DNA of 64,000 nt, taken from positions 1 to 64,000 of the forward strand of contig PWER01000101.1 in NCBI GenBank assembly GCA_003553565.1, written 5' to 3'. Source of the DNA: Nitriliruptoria bacterium (GTDB lineage: Bacteria; Actinomycetota; Nitriliruptoria; Euzebyales; Egibacteraceae). Below the pieces are notes generated by a model, which was not told the DNA's origin, did no database searches, and was given only the letters and a program-made list of their open reading frames with translations. The position numbers were made by a program, and so were the translations under genes. This document shows positions 27,813 to 36,544 of the stretch, in pieces; within the stretch, counting starts at the first letter, position 1, and each line of letters opens with the position of its first letter.

Positions 27813-27818
27813 AGTGTA
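27813..27818 (-). promoter_or_regulatory. -10 box TACACT for the EF-G2 gene
   Basis: Read on the minus strand, TACACT lies about 115 bp before ATG 27698. It is one of several identical boxes in this window (also before ctaB and lspA). Confidence 0.45.
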
Positions 27819-27865
27819 ACCACGGGGACCGCTCCCACGTCCAGCGCCCGGGGGCCTCGCGCGCC

Positions 27866-27890
27866 GGCCCGCGACCCTCGGTCGCGGGCC
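27866..27890. terminator. Terminator hairpin after serC
   Basis: GGCCCGCGACC (27866-27876) and GGTCGCGGGCC (27880-27890) form an 11-bp stem with loop CTC, 37 bp past the serC stop on the minus strand. Confidence 0.65.
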
Positions 27891-27926
27891 CGATCGGCCC
27901 TGGTGCGACGGGCCGCCGCGGCCGTG

Positions 27927-29051
27927 TCAGGCCAGGCGCTCGGCGATGTGGTCCACCGCGCCCAGCAGCGCCTCGACATCGGCGTGGTCCACCGCCGGGA
28001 AGGTGCCGATGCGCAGCTGGTTGCGCCCCAGCTTGCGGTAGGCCTCGGTGTCGACCACCCCGTGGGCGCGCAGGACCTGCGACACCGTCGTGGCCGGCAC
28101 GCGCTCGTCGAGGTCGACCGTTGCCACCACACCCGAGCGCGCCGCGGGGTCGGCCACGAAGGGCGCGGCCCAGTCGCGGTCCTCGGCCCAGCGGTAGATG
28201 CGCTCGGCCTTGGCGCGGCAGGCCGCGTCGACGGCCGCGAGGCCTCCAGCTGCCTCCAGGGCCTCGACCTGGTCGGCGAGCAGCGCGAGGGTCGCCACCG
28301 CCGGGGTGTTCAGCGTCTGCTCCTTGCGGCTGTTGGTCAGCGCGGTGTGCAGATCGAGCATCGCTGGGGTGTGGCGCTCGCCGGCGAGACGCTCGATGCG
28401 CTCGACCGCCGCGGGGCTGAGCAGCGCGAGCCACAGGCCCCCATCGCTGGCGAAGGCCTTCTGCGGGCTGAAGTAGTAGACGTCGACCGCGGCGGGGTCG
28501 AAGGCCAGCCCGCCGGCGGCGCTGGTGGCATCGGCCAGCACCAGGGCGTCCGCGTCGGCCTCGGCGGGGCGCGCGAGGTCCATCTCGACCCCCGTCGAGG
28601 TCTCGCAGTGGGTCAGGCAGTAGGCGTCCACACCGTTGACCGCGGTGACCGCGGGGCGCTCGCCGAAGGCCGACTCGGCGCGCACCGGCTCCTCCAGCCC
28701 CGGTGCGGCGGCGACGAGGTCGGCGAACTTGCCCGAGAACTCGCCTAGCACGGCATGCCAGCTGCGGCGCTGGATGAGCTGGAACGTCGCCGCGTCCCAC
28801 ACGAGCGTGGCGCCGCCGTTGCCCAGGGCCACCTCGTAGCCCTCGGGCAGATCGAAGTAGCGCGCCATCCCGGCGCGCACGCGCGCGACGAGGCCCTTCA
28901 CCGCGGCTTGGCGGTGGCTGGTGCCCAGCGTGGTCGGCGCCAGGCGCGCCAGGCGCTCGACCGCCTCCTGGGGCACCTTCGAGGGGCCGCACCCGAAGCG
29001 TCCGTCGCGGGGCAGCAGCTCGTCGGGGATCGTGATGCCGTGGCTGGTCAT
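27927..29051 (-). CDS. serC: Phosphoserine aminotransferase (actinobacterial/archaeal type)
   Basis: 374 residues, the length of the non-enterobacterial SerC group. It transaminates 3-phosphohydroxypyruvate with glutamate in serine synthesis. RFGCGPSKVPQEAV is the phosphate-binding start, LGTSHRQAAVKGLV follows, and the PLP lysine is in VYYFSPQKAFASDGG. HCETSTGVEMD is typical of the family. ATG 29051 has AGGA seven bases upstream, and a longer frame to 29252 is low-complexity. The promoter TACCGT (29137-29132, minus) overlaps the divergent TAGCGT of the next gene. Confidence 0.93.
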   Translation of the reverse strand: MTSHGITIPDELLPRDGRFGCGPSKVPQEAVERLARLAPTTLGTSHRQAAVKGLVARVRAGMARYFDLPEGYEVALGNGGATLVWDAATFQLIQRRSWHAVLGEFSGKFADLVAAAPGLEEPVRAESAFGERPAVTAVNGVDAYCLTHCETSTGVEMDLARPAEADADALVLADATSAAGGLAFDPAAVDVYYFSPQKAFASDGGLWLALLSPAAVERIERLAGERHTPAMLDLHTALTNSRKEQTLNTPAVATLALLADQVEALEAAGGLAAVDAACRAKAERIYRWAEDRDWAAPFVADPAARSGVVATVDLDERVPATTVSQVLRAHGVVDTEAYRKLGRNQLRIGTFPAVDHADVEALLGAVDHIAERLA

Positions 29052-29131
29052 GAGCGGTCCTGTGGTCGGCGCGACGTCGGGTGGCAGCGCGCCCCGGCAC
29101 CGCGACGGGCGCCGGTGCGCGCTGCTGCGAG

Positions 29132-29141
29132 ACGGTAGCGT
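29132..29141. promoter_or_regulatory. Overlapping divergent -10 boxes of serC and the 29171 gene
   Basis: The sequence ACGGTAGCGT reads TACCGT on the minus strand (serC) and TAGCGT on the plus strand (29136-29141). The two boxes share bases, so the two transcription units probably compete. Confidence 0.4.
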
Positions 29142-29170
29142 GCCAGGCTGCCCGAACGAGAGGATCGCTG

Positions 29171-30331
29171 GTGACGACGGTGACGGTGCTCGGCGAGGGC
29201 AGGACGGTGGATCTGGCGGCTCTGGAGCCCGTCGAGGTGGCGGGCGCGGCACTGCTGCGCGAGGGCGAGCGCCTGCTCGCCCCCACCTTCCGGGGCTACG
29301 CGGTGGATCTCGGCGAGCGCGCGGTGCCCGACCCCGATGATGAGGACGCGCTCGGCGCGCTGGTGCTCGCCTACGTGGAGCAGGTGCGCACCCGCGACTG
29401 GAGCGACCTGCGGGGCATGCCGCTGGAGGACGAGCGTGACTGGCTCGACCTGCGCGGGGTCATGGTCCGGGTCGGGTGGGGCCCGCCCGCGGCGCGCGAG
29501 GCCTGGAGCGCCTGCCGCGACCGCCCCTACAGCCGCGACCTGCCGACCGCGGCCGGCTGGGCCGGGGCGGGTTGGGTGCTGCCCGCCGGCCAGGGCGAGC
29601 CCGACCCCGCGTTCGCCAGCCCGGTGCTGGAGACCCGGGGGCTGCTGCGCTGGGCCTACCTCGACCGGTGGCGCACCCCGGTCGCCCTGCCCGACGGGCC
29701 ACCGCCGCAAGTCGCCGAGGCTGCCGGGGACTGGGGCGCCATCCAGAGCCGTCTGCGCCAGGACCACTACACCGCGGATGCGCGCGAGGGCGCCGGCGAG
29801 CTGGCGCTGGCGGTGCTCGACCGCGTCGGCCTCGGGCCCCGCACGCCGGTGGAGGCCGAGGACGAGCCGCTGCCCGAGCGCGACGTCGAGGCCGTCCTGG
29901 CCCACCCCAGCGGCGTGGTGCGCGCGGCCGGCTGGTTCCTGCTGCGCGACGAGGCCGACGAGTGGCTGGGCTGCGCCTACAACGAGTGCCAGCACCACCT
30001 GGCGGTCGAGGCCGAGGAGGACGCCTTCGAGCAGGAGGAGGTCCTCGAGCTCGCCAGCCTGGGGGTGCCCAACCCGGTCGATGCGGCCTACCAGCGCCGC
30101 CGGCTGCTGACCCTGGCCTTCGGCGACGTCTCCGACGTGCCGCTGGCGGGGGCGGGCGACGTCGCCGACTTCGTGGACTTCTACCGTGACTGGGTGGCGC
30201 GCGGCAAGCCCGAGGAGGAGTTCCAGGAGGCGGTCGAGGCGCTGCGCGACCGCACCGACCCCGAGTCGGACCCCGAGCGGCCTGGTGACGACGAGGACGA
30301 CGAGGCCAACGGGACCGACGGGCGCACGTGA
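29171..30331 (+). CDS. Unrecognised acidic cytoplasmic protein
   Basis: 386 residues from GTG 29171 (MTTVTVLGEGRTVDLAALEP), with GAGAGG upstream. I do not recognise a family. There is no signal peptide or membrane helix. It is rich in Trp, Asp, Glu and Arg, with segments such as LAPTFRGYAVDLGERAVPD, VMVRVGWGPPAAREAW and EWLGCAYNECQHHLAVEAEED, and it ends in a run of Asp/Glu residues after DPESDPERPGDDEDDE. The QHH/Cys cluster around residue 275 could bind a metal, but nothing proves it. It sits between serC and the pgs operon, which has its own promoter 20 bp downstream, so co-function with pgs is possible but unproven. Confidence 0.75.
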   Translation: MTTVTVLGEGRTVDLAALEPVEVAGAALLREGERLLAPTFRGYAVDLGERAVPDPDDEDALGALVLAYVEQVRTRDWSDLRGMPLEDERDWLDLRGVMVRVGWGPPAAREAWSACRDRPYSRDLPTAAGWAGAGWVLPAGQGEPDPAFASPVLETRGLLRWAYLDRWRTPVALPDGPPPQVAEAAGDWGAIQSRLRQDHYTADAREGAGELALAVLDRVGLGPRTPVEAEDEPLPERDVEAVLAHPSGVVRAAGWFLLRDEADEWLGCAYNECQHHLAVEAEEDAFEQEEVLELASLGVPNPVDAAYQRRRLLTLAFGDVSDVPLAGAGDVADFVDFYRDWVARGKPEEEFQEAVEALRDRTDPESDPERPGDDEDDEANGTDGRT

Positions 30332-30350
30332 GGCGGGCGTCGCCTGCGGC

Positions 30351-30356
30351 TAGGGT
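30351..30356 (+). promoter_or_regulatory. -10 box TAGGGT for the pgs operon
   Basis: TAGGGT lies 38 bp before GTG 30395. GGAGG at 30373-30377 and AAAGGG at 30382-30387 follow, so this mRNA has a leader. Confidence 0.5.
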
Positions 30357-30394
30357 CGTCTGTCAGCAGGTCGGAGGCGCGAAAGGGTCCATCG

Positions 30395-31627
30395 GTGCAG
30401 GACGTGCCACAGCTGTCCAGCTCGGACGAGGCCGTCCTGCTCGTCTCGGTGCTGGCCCTGTCGCTGCTGCTGCTCGCCGGCGTGCGCGAGCGCCGGCGCC
30501 ACGCGGCGCGGGCCGCCGCGGTGCCCTGGCGCATCAGCGTCAACGGCAGCCGCGGCAAGTCCACGGTGACGCGCCTTGCGACCGGGGCGCTGGCTGCGGG
30601 CGGCTTCCGCCCGCTGGGCAAGACCACCGGGACCGAGGCACGCCTCATCAACGGCGCAGCGGCGGCGGAGACCCCGATCACACGCCGCGCCGAGGGCCCC
30701 AACATCGGCGAGCAGCGCGAGGTGACCCGCCAGGCCGTCGCGCTCGGCGCCGACGCCATGGTCGTGGAGTGCATGGCGGTCACCCCGGAGTACCAGGAGA
30801 CCTTCCACGTCGAGCTCCTGGCCGCCAACGTGCTGATCATCACCAACGTGCTCGCCGACCACATCGAGGAGATGGGTCCGACCACCGCGGACGTCGCCGA
30901 GGTGTTCGCCACCACCGTGCCGCGCGAGGGGCTGGTGGTCGTCGCACCCGGCCCCTACGTGCCGGTGTTCCGCGAGGCCGCCCAGCAGCGCGGCGCCAAG
31001 CTGCGCGTGGCCGCGCCCGACGCGGTGGACCCGGCGGTGCTCGAGCGGTTCTCCCACGTGGTGTTCCCCGAGCACGTGGCGCTGGTGCTCGCGCTGTGCG
31101 AGGAGCTCGGCATCAGCGAGCGCGCCGCGCTCGAGGGCATGTGGGCCGCTGCCCCCGACCCCTACGCGACCCGGTTGGTGGCGGTCGGCGATCCCGAGGA
31201 TCCCGCGCTGTTCGTCAACGCCTTCCCCGCCAACGACCCGACCTCCACCCTCGGGCTCTGGGACGACGTGGTGCGGCGCGGCTACCCCGCGCAGGGCGCT
31301 ATCGTGATCATGAACTGCCGCGCCGACCGCATGGCGCGCACGCGGCAGTTCGCCGAGGAGGTGCTGCCGCACCTGCCCATCGCGACCCTGGTGATCGCTG
31401 GCGCGGAGACCCAGGCGGTGCGCCGTGCGGCACAGGAGGGTCGGATCGCCGCCGAGGAGGTGCTCGACCACACCGGTGACGACCCCGAGGCCGTCGTGGA
31501 CGCGCTCGCGCCCCGGCTGTCGGGCCGCGTGGTGCTGGGGGTCGGCAACCTGCACGGTGGCGGTCGCGGCATCGTGGCGGGCCTCGAGGCCCGCGCCACC
31601 CAGCCGCTCCAGGGAGAGGCCCGCTGA
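30395..31627 (+). CDS. pgsB: Poly-gamma-glutamate synthase subunit PgsB/CapB
   Basis: 410 residues. It ligates glutamate through the gamma-carboxylate using ATP, as an amide ligase related to Mur ligases. A single N-terminal hydrophobic helix (residues 13-29) anchors it to the membrane. NGSRGKST (50-57) is the P-loop, and KTTGTEARLING, RRAEGPNIGEQREV, VVECMAVTPEYQ and TNVLADHIEEMGPT are family motifs. The stop overlaps pgsC by one base (TGATG). With pgsC and pgsA it forms the membrane synthase and exporter of poly-gamma-glutamate. Confidence 0.93.
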   Translation: MQDVPQLSSSDEAVLLVSVLALSLLLLAGVRERRRHAARAAAVPWRISVNGSRGKSTVTRLATGALAAGGFRPLGKTTGTEARLINGAAAAETPITRRAEGPNIGEQREVTRQAVALGADAMVVECMAVTPEYQETFHVELLAANVLIITNVLADHIEEMGPTTADVAEVFATTVPREGLVVVAPGPYVPVFREAAQQRGAKLRVAAPDAVDPAVLERFSHVVFPEHVALVLALCEELGISERAALEGMWAAAPDPYATRLVAVGDPEDPALFVNAFPANDPTSTLGLWDDVVRRGYPAQGAIVIMNCRADRMARTRQFAEEVLPHLPIATLVIAGAETQAVRRAAQEGRIAAEEVLDHTGDDPEAVVDALAPRLSGRVVLGVGNLHGGGRGIVAGLEARATQPLQGEAR

Positions 31628-32082
31628 TGTTCGGCACCGAGCTGTACCTGTCGCTGGTGGTCGGTGTCGCGCTGAGCCTGCTCTACGCCGAGCGCACCGG
31701 CGTCATCCCCGCTGGGCTCATCGCGCCCGGCTACCTGGCGCTGGTGTTCGACCAGGTCGTGTTCGTGGCGGCGATCTTCCTGCTGAGCTTCATCGCCTAC
31801 CTCGTGGTCGAGCGCGGGGTCTCGCGCGTGGTCATCCTCTACGGGCGACGACGGTTCGTCGCCATGCTCGGCGTGGGCATCGTGCTCAAGCTCGTCTTCG
31901 ACGCCCTCTACCCGACCATGCCCTTCGAGGTGTATGAGTTCCGCGGCATCGGCGTCATCGTGCCCGGGCTCATCGCCAACGCCATCCACCGCCAGGGCGT
32001 GCCCCACACCCTCGGCTCGACGCTGCTGCTGTCGGGGCTGACGTTCCTCGTGGTGTGGAGCGTGGTCACGGTCTTCGGGTGA
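31627..32082 (+). CDS. pgsC: Poly-gamma-glutamate synthesis membrane protein PgsC/CapC
   Basis: 151 residues, almost entirely membrane-embedded with about five helices. It begins MFGTELYLSLVVGVALSLLY and contains GVIPAGLIAPGYLALV and IGVIVPGLIANAIHRQG, two related Gly-Pro motifs typical of PgsC. It overlaps pgsB by one base and pgsA by 4 bp. It works with PgsB in polymerisation. Confidence 0.93.
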   Translation: MFGTELYLSLVVGVALSLLYAERTGVIPAGLIAPGYLALVFDQVVFVAAIFLLSFIAYLVVERGVSRVVILYGRRRFVAMLGVGIVLKLVFDALYPTMPFEVYEFRGIGVIVPGLIANAIHRQGVPHTLGSTLLLSGLTFLVVWSVVTVFG

Positions 32083-33272
32083 GCCCCATGGTCGACCGCG
32101 ACGCAGGCGGCACCGCCGACGCCGCGCGCCCCACCTGGCACGGGCGGCTGCAGCGCAGGCTGCGGCGTCAGCGGCGCAACGCGGGGCGCGACGCGGTGAT
32201 CGGCCTGGTCGTGGCCGCGGCCATCGTGCTGGGATCAGGCTACGTCGAGCTCGCCACGGCGGAGGAGCCCAACCCTCCCGGCGGCGACGATCCGCTGTTC
32301 TCGGCAGCCATGGTCGGCGACATCATGACCGGACGCCACGTCGAGGAGGTGGTGGACCAGCACGGCTACGCGTCGCTGTTCGCGCCGACCGAGGCGCTGC
32401 TGGAGGCCGACTACGTGTCCGGCAACCTCGAGCAGGTCATCACCGAGGATCCCGACGAGCTGCCCGAGGCCGACAAGTTCATCCACCTCTCCGACGGGCC
32501 CGAGATGCTCGACGCGCTGGCCGCGGCCGGCTTCACCACCGTGACGCTGGCCAACAACCACACGATGGACCACGGGATCCCGGGCCTGGAGGAGACGATC
32601 GCCGCGGTCGACGAGGCCGGGCTGGACCGCGCCGGCGCCGGCCTGGACCTCGCCGAGGCCCAGCAGCCGGCCGTGACCCAGCACGAGGACCTGACGGTGG
32701 CCACGCTGTCGTTCACCGACGCCTACGTCGAGGGGTTCCCGGCGCGCGCGTTCCAGGGCGGGGTGCTGACCGCCGAGCCCGATGCGGTCGAGTCGCTGAT
32801 CGAGGAGACCGACGCCGAGGCGGACCTCACGATCGCGCAGTTCCACTGGGGCGAGGAGTACGACCTCGGCCCCAGCGCCGACCAGCGTGAGCTCGCCGAG
32901 GTGGCCGCCGACGCCGGCGCCGACCTGATCGTCGGCCACCACCCGCACGTGCTCATGCCCGTGGAGCGGATCGGCGACGCGCTGGTGCTCTACAGCCTCG
33001 GCAACTTCGTGTTCGATCAGGGCTGGTCGCGCACCCGCGAGTCGGCGGTGGCGCGCTACGAGCTCGACCCGGACGGCACCGCGCGCGTGGTGCTCGTGCC
33101 CGCACTGGTGCGCGAGGCGACGCCCACCCCCCTGTCAGGCCCCTGGTCGGCCTACCGACGGGCCCGCATCGGCCAGCAGCTGCGCGGCGAGGGGCTCGAC
33201 TGGGAGCGCGACGGCACCGCGTTCGTCGCCGAGATCGACCACCACCACATCCTCGAGGACGACGATGGGTGA
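32079..33272 (+). CDS. pgsA: Poly-gamma-glutamate export protein PgsA/CapA
   Basis: 397 residues from GTG 32079, which overlaps the pgsC stop as GTGA; ATG 32088 is an alternative. A basic cytoplasmic N-terminus precedes one helix (AVIGLVVAAAIVLGSGYVEL), placing the rest outside the cell. The CapA metallophosphatase-like fold shows GDIMTGRHVEE, SGNLEQV, LANNHTMDHG, FHWGEEYD, GHHPHVLMP and SLGNFVFDQ with the His/Asp/Asn residues intact. The exported part is very acidic. It overlaps the GGT gene by 8 bp. Confidence 0.92.
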   Translation: MSPMVDRDAGGTADAARPTWHGRLQRRLRRQRRNAGRDAVIGLVVAAAIVLGSGYVELATAEEPNPPGGDDPLFSAAMVGDIMTGRHVEEVVDQHGYASLFAPTEALLEADYVSGNLEQVITEDPDELPEADKFIHLSDGPEMLDALAAAGFTTVTLANNHTMDHGIPGLEETIAAVDEAGLDRAGAGLDLAEAQQPAVTQHEDLTVATLSFTDAYVEGFPARAFQGGVLTAEPDAVESLIEETDAEADLTIAQFHWGEEYDLGPSADQRELAEVAADAGADLIVGHHPHVLMPVERIGDALVLYSLGNFVFDQGWSRTRESAVARYELDPDGTARVVLVPALVREATPTPLSGPWSAYRRARIGQQLRGEGLDWERDGTAFVAEIDHHHILEDDDG

Positions 33273-35106
33273 GCCTGACGACCGCGCCCCGGGATGGGGC
33301 GCGCCGCGACGCCTCGACGACCGGCGGCTGCATGTGCTGCTGGCCGCGCTGGTGGTCGTCGGCCTGGTGACCGTCACGCTGGTCGAGCGACCTCAGCTGG
33401 CGCAGGAGCGCGCCGAGCTGGTCGGCCAGGAGGTCACCGAGGTCGATGAGGACGCCGTTGGCACCGGGGGCTCCTCCGACCCGTTGGCAGCGCTGCGACA
33501 GGCCGGCGAGGACGGTGAGGATGCGTCGGATGGATCGGGGGGCTCGGGGGACGGCGCTGACGGTGGGGACGCCGGCACGGCGGAGAGCGAGACGTCCGAG
33601 GTGCTCGACCAGCACGGGGTGTCGGCCAGCCACCCCGAGGCGATCGCGGTGGGGATGGCGGTGCTGGAGGCCGGCGGCAACGCTGTGGACGCCGCCGTGG
33701 CGGTCTCCTACGCCCTGGGCGTGGTCGAGCCGTTCGGGTCGGGCCTCGGCGGGGGTGGCGCGATGGTCGTCCACGAGGACGGCGGCGACCCGTCGGGCTA
33801 TGACTATCGCGAGGTGGTGCCCAGCAGCGGGCAGGCTCCGGCCTCCGACATCGGCGTGCCCGGCTTCGCCGCCGGCATGGAGCACGTCCACGACGAGCAC
33901 GGCGAGCTCGACCTGGCCGACCTGATCGACCCGGCGATCCGGCTCGCCGAGGACGGGTTCGAGGTCGATGCGACCCTCGCCGAGCGCCTGGAGGGCGCCG
34001 CCCACCGCCTGCCGATCAACCGGCTGCCGCGCATGTTCCCTGGCGGTGCGCCGCTCGACGAGGGCGAGGTGCTCGTGCAGCCCGAGCACGCCGAGGCGCT
34101 GCAGGCGGTCCAGCGCGAGGGGGCGCAGGCGGTGCACGGCGGCGAGATCGGCGAGGAGATCGCTGCTGCGGTCGACGAGATCACCCTGGACGACCTCGCC
34201 GACTACGCGGTCAGCGAGCCTGATCCGGCTGTGGGGCAGTTCGCCGGGTACGACGTGATCGGGTCGGGCGCGCCCACCTCGGGAGCGACGGTCGTCCAGC
34301 AGCTGCAGATCCTCGACGCCCTCGACATCGGCGCGCTGGAGCGTGACGGCGCCGAGCGTCATCACGCGCTGGCGCAGTCGTGGCGCCTGGCGCTCGCCGA
34401 CCGGACCGAGCATCTGGCCGACCCCGGCTTCGTCGACGTCCCCCTGGACGGGCTGCTGGATCCCGCGCACTCCCAGGCGCAGGCGGAGCTGATCGACCAG
34501 GAGGGCCAGGTCACGCTGGGACCTGACGACGAGCCGCCGCTGGACCCCGAGCAGACCAGCACGACCCACGCCACCGTGGTGGACCGCGATGGGACGCTGG
34601 TGGCGGTCACCAACACGCTGAGCAACTTCTTCGGCTCGGGCCTGCCGGTGTCGGGCTTCTTCCTCAACGATCAGCTGAAGAACTTCTCCTCCGACCCCGA
34701 GTCGGTCAACCGCGCCGAGGCAGGCAAGCGGCCGCGCAGCTTCGTGGCGCCGATGATCCTCGCGCAGGACGGTCGCCCGGTGCTGGGGCTCGGGTCACCC
34801 GGCGGGCGGCGCATCCCGATGATGCTCACCCAGGTCCTGGTCGACTGGGCTGCCCGGGACGACGACCTCGCCGAGGCGGTCGCCGCCCCGCGGCTGCACC
34901 TGGAGGACGAGGAGCTGCAGTTCGAGTCCAACCCGCCGGGCGGGGTGCGATCGGCGCTGGAGGACCTCGGCTACGAGGCCACCGACGACATCCCCACCGA
35001 GGAGTACTTCGGCGCCATCCAGGCGCTGGGCATCGATCACGAGGACGCCTCGGTGTTCGGCGCTGCCGACGAGCGGCGCGAGGGGGTGTGGGAGCGCGGC
35101 TCCTAG
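33265..35106 (+). CDS. Membrane-anchored gamma-glutamyltransferase (CapD/PgsS-like)
   Basis: 613 residues. Residues about 22-40 are a membrane helix (LHVLLAALVVVGLVTVTLVE), followed by an 80-residue Gly/Ser/Asp/Glu linker and a full GGT domain. ASHPEAIAVGMAVLEAGGNA starts it, YDYREVVP carries the glutamate-binding Arg, and the autoprocessing/nucleophilic Thr433 is in STTHATVVD. GFFLNDQLKNFS and GLGSPGGRRIP complete the site. In pgs loci such enzymes cut poly-gamma-glutamate or attach it to the wall. ATG 33265 lies within the end of pgsA. Its TAG shares CTAG with the converging MFS gene's stop. Confidence 0.9.
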   Translation: MGEPDDRAPGWGAPRRLDDRRLHVLLAALVVVGLVTVTLVERPQLAQERAELVGQEVTEVDEDAVGTGGSSDPLAALRQAGEDGEDASDGSGGSGDGADGGDAGTAESETSEVLDQHGVSASHPEAIAVGMAVLEAGGNAVDAAVAVSYALGVVEPFGSGLGGGGAMVVHEDGGDPSGYDYREVVPSSGQAPASDIGVPGFAAGMEHVHDEHGELDLADLIDPAIRLAEDGFEVDATLAERLEGAAHRLPINRLPRMFPGGAPLDEGEVLVQPEHAEALQAVQREGAQAVHGGEIGEEIAAAVDEITLDDLADYAVSEPDPAVGQFAGYDVIGSGAPTSGATVVQQLQILDALDIGALERDGAERHHALAQSWRLALADRTEHLADPGFVDVPLDGLLDPAHSQAQAELIDQEGQVTLGPDDEPPLDPEQTSTTHATVVDRDGTLVAVTNTLSNFFGSGLPVSGFFLNDQLKNFSSDPESVNRAEAGKRPRSFVAPMILAQDGRPVLGLGSPGGRRIPMMLTQVLVDWAARDDDLAEAVAAPRLHLEDEELQFESNPPGGVRSALEDLGYEATDDIPTEEYFGAIQALGIDHEDASVFGAADERREGVWERGS

Positions 35107-36482
35107 CGGGCCGGGCTGGCCGCTACCGCCTCGCGAGCGGCGCCGCGCGCCGCCGCGGCGCCCAGCACCGGCAGGACGGCGACCACGAGCAGGGCGCCGG
35201 GCAGGCCGGTGAGCCCCGCGAGGCCGCCGGCCGCCGCGGAGCCGAACGCGCCACCGCTGAAGAACGCGAGGTGGAACACCCCGAGGGCCACGCCGGCGCG
35301 GTGCGGCGGCACCAGCGAGGGGATCAGGTCGAGCAGCACGACCTGCCCCGCCGCGAAGGCCACCGCCACGAGCCCGAAGCCGAGCACCACCGCTGCCGGG
35401 GCGGGGGCTGCGAGGCCGGCGAGCACCAGGCCGGCGACCGCCGAGCCCACCAGCACGCTCACCACGCGCCCCCGGTCGCGGCGGGTGCCGTCGCCGCGGC
35501 GCACCACGCGCGTGCTCACCACCCGCGAGGCGACCGCGCCGAGCGCAGCTCCGGGCAGCATGACCGCGCCGACCACCAGCGGCGACCAGCCGTGCGCGGA
35601 GGCGAGGATCTCGGGCACGGCCAGCAGCATCGCCAGCCATGACGCGAGCAGCGAGAAGCCCGCGGCGCACACGCGCAGCAACCTGCGGTCCGACACGATC
35701 GCCACCGGCAGGAAGCCATCACGGCGCCGGCGCAGGTGGACCACCGCCACCAGCGTGGCGACCGTGGCCACGGCGGCGGTGGTCATGACGGTCCCGGCAG
35801 TCAGGCCGCCGCCCGGGGCCTGCACCAGGACGGTGGCACCGGCCACGGCCAGGCCGACCGCGACCGCGCCGAGGGGATCGAGGCGCTGCCGAGGATCGCC
35901 GTGATCGGGAGCCAGCCGTGCCGCGACCGGGGCGAGCACCACCGCGAGCAGCGGGATCGCGACCACCACCCGCCAGGAGGTGAGCTCGGTGACCGCCCCG
36001 CCGATCAGCGGGCCGGAGCCGGAGACGACGCTGACGACCATGCCGATCGCGCCGAGCACGTGCGTGCGCGCCGCGCCCTGGAACCGCGCGTTGATGGTCC
36101 CGGTCACCAGCAGCGGCACGGCCCCCGTGCCCGCTCCCTGGAGCACCCGGCCCGCCACCAGGACCTCGAAGCTTGGAGCGGTGGCGGCGGTGAGCGAGCC
36201 GATCGCCAGCAGCGCCACGCCCAGCAGCAGCGGTCGCCGCATCCCCAGCACGTCGGCCAGGCGCCCGAAGAACGTGGTGGCCACGGCGAAGGCCAGACCG
36301 AACGCCGCCAGCACCCACGAGGTGCCCGCCACATCGAGGTCGAGGTCAGCGGCGAGCTCGGGCAGCGCCACCGCGACCGCCGACGATCCGATGATGGTCA
36401 GGGCCACGAGCGTGCCGAAGACCAGCGCGATGCGCAGCGTCGGTGGGGCGTCGTCGGCAGGGTCGGCAGATGGGGTGCGCAC
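35103..36482 (-). CDS. MFS transporter, drug:H+ antiporter type (DHA2-like)
   Basis: 459 residues with about 14 hydrophobic helices. FFGRLADVLGMRRPLLLG is the loop 2-3 motif A of the major facilitator superfamily, and GRVLQGAGTGAVPLLVTG resembles the antiporter motif C region. GTG 36482 was chosen because TAGCGT (36495-36490, minus) ends seven bases upstream, giving a leaderless mRNA. The substrate is unknown. It converges on the GGT gene and is separate from the downstream-oriented plsC-fab unit. Confidence 0.85.
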   Translation of the reverse strand: MRTPSADPADDAPPTLRIALVFGTLVALTIIGSSAVAVALPELAADLDLDVAGTSWVLAAFGLAFAVATTFFGRLADVLGMRRPLLLGVALLAIGSLTAATAPSFEVLVAGRVLQGAGTGAVPLLVTGTINARFQGAARTHVLGAIGMVVSVVSGSGPLIGGAVTELTSWRVVVAIPLLAVVLAPVAARLAPDHGDPRQRLDPLGAVAVGLAVAGATVLVQAPGGGLTAGTVMTTAAVATVATLVAVVHLRRRRDGFLPVAIVSDRRLLRVCAAGFSLLASWLAMLLAVPEILASAHGWSPLVVGAVMLPGAALGAVASRVVSTRVVRRGDGTRRDRGRVVSVLVGSAVAGLVLAGLAAPAPAAVVLGFGLVAVAFAAGQVVLLDLIPSLVPPHRAGVALGVFHLAFFSGGAFGSAAAGGLAGLTGLPGALLVVAVLPVLGAAAARGAAREAVAASPAR

Positions 36483-36544
36483 GCAGGTGACGCTACCCGC
36501 CCAAGGTGTCGGCGACGCCCCGCAACCGTGGCCGCCAGGCCACC

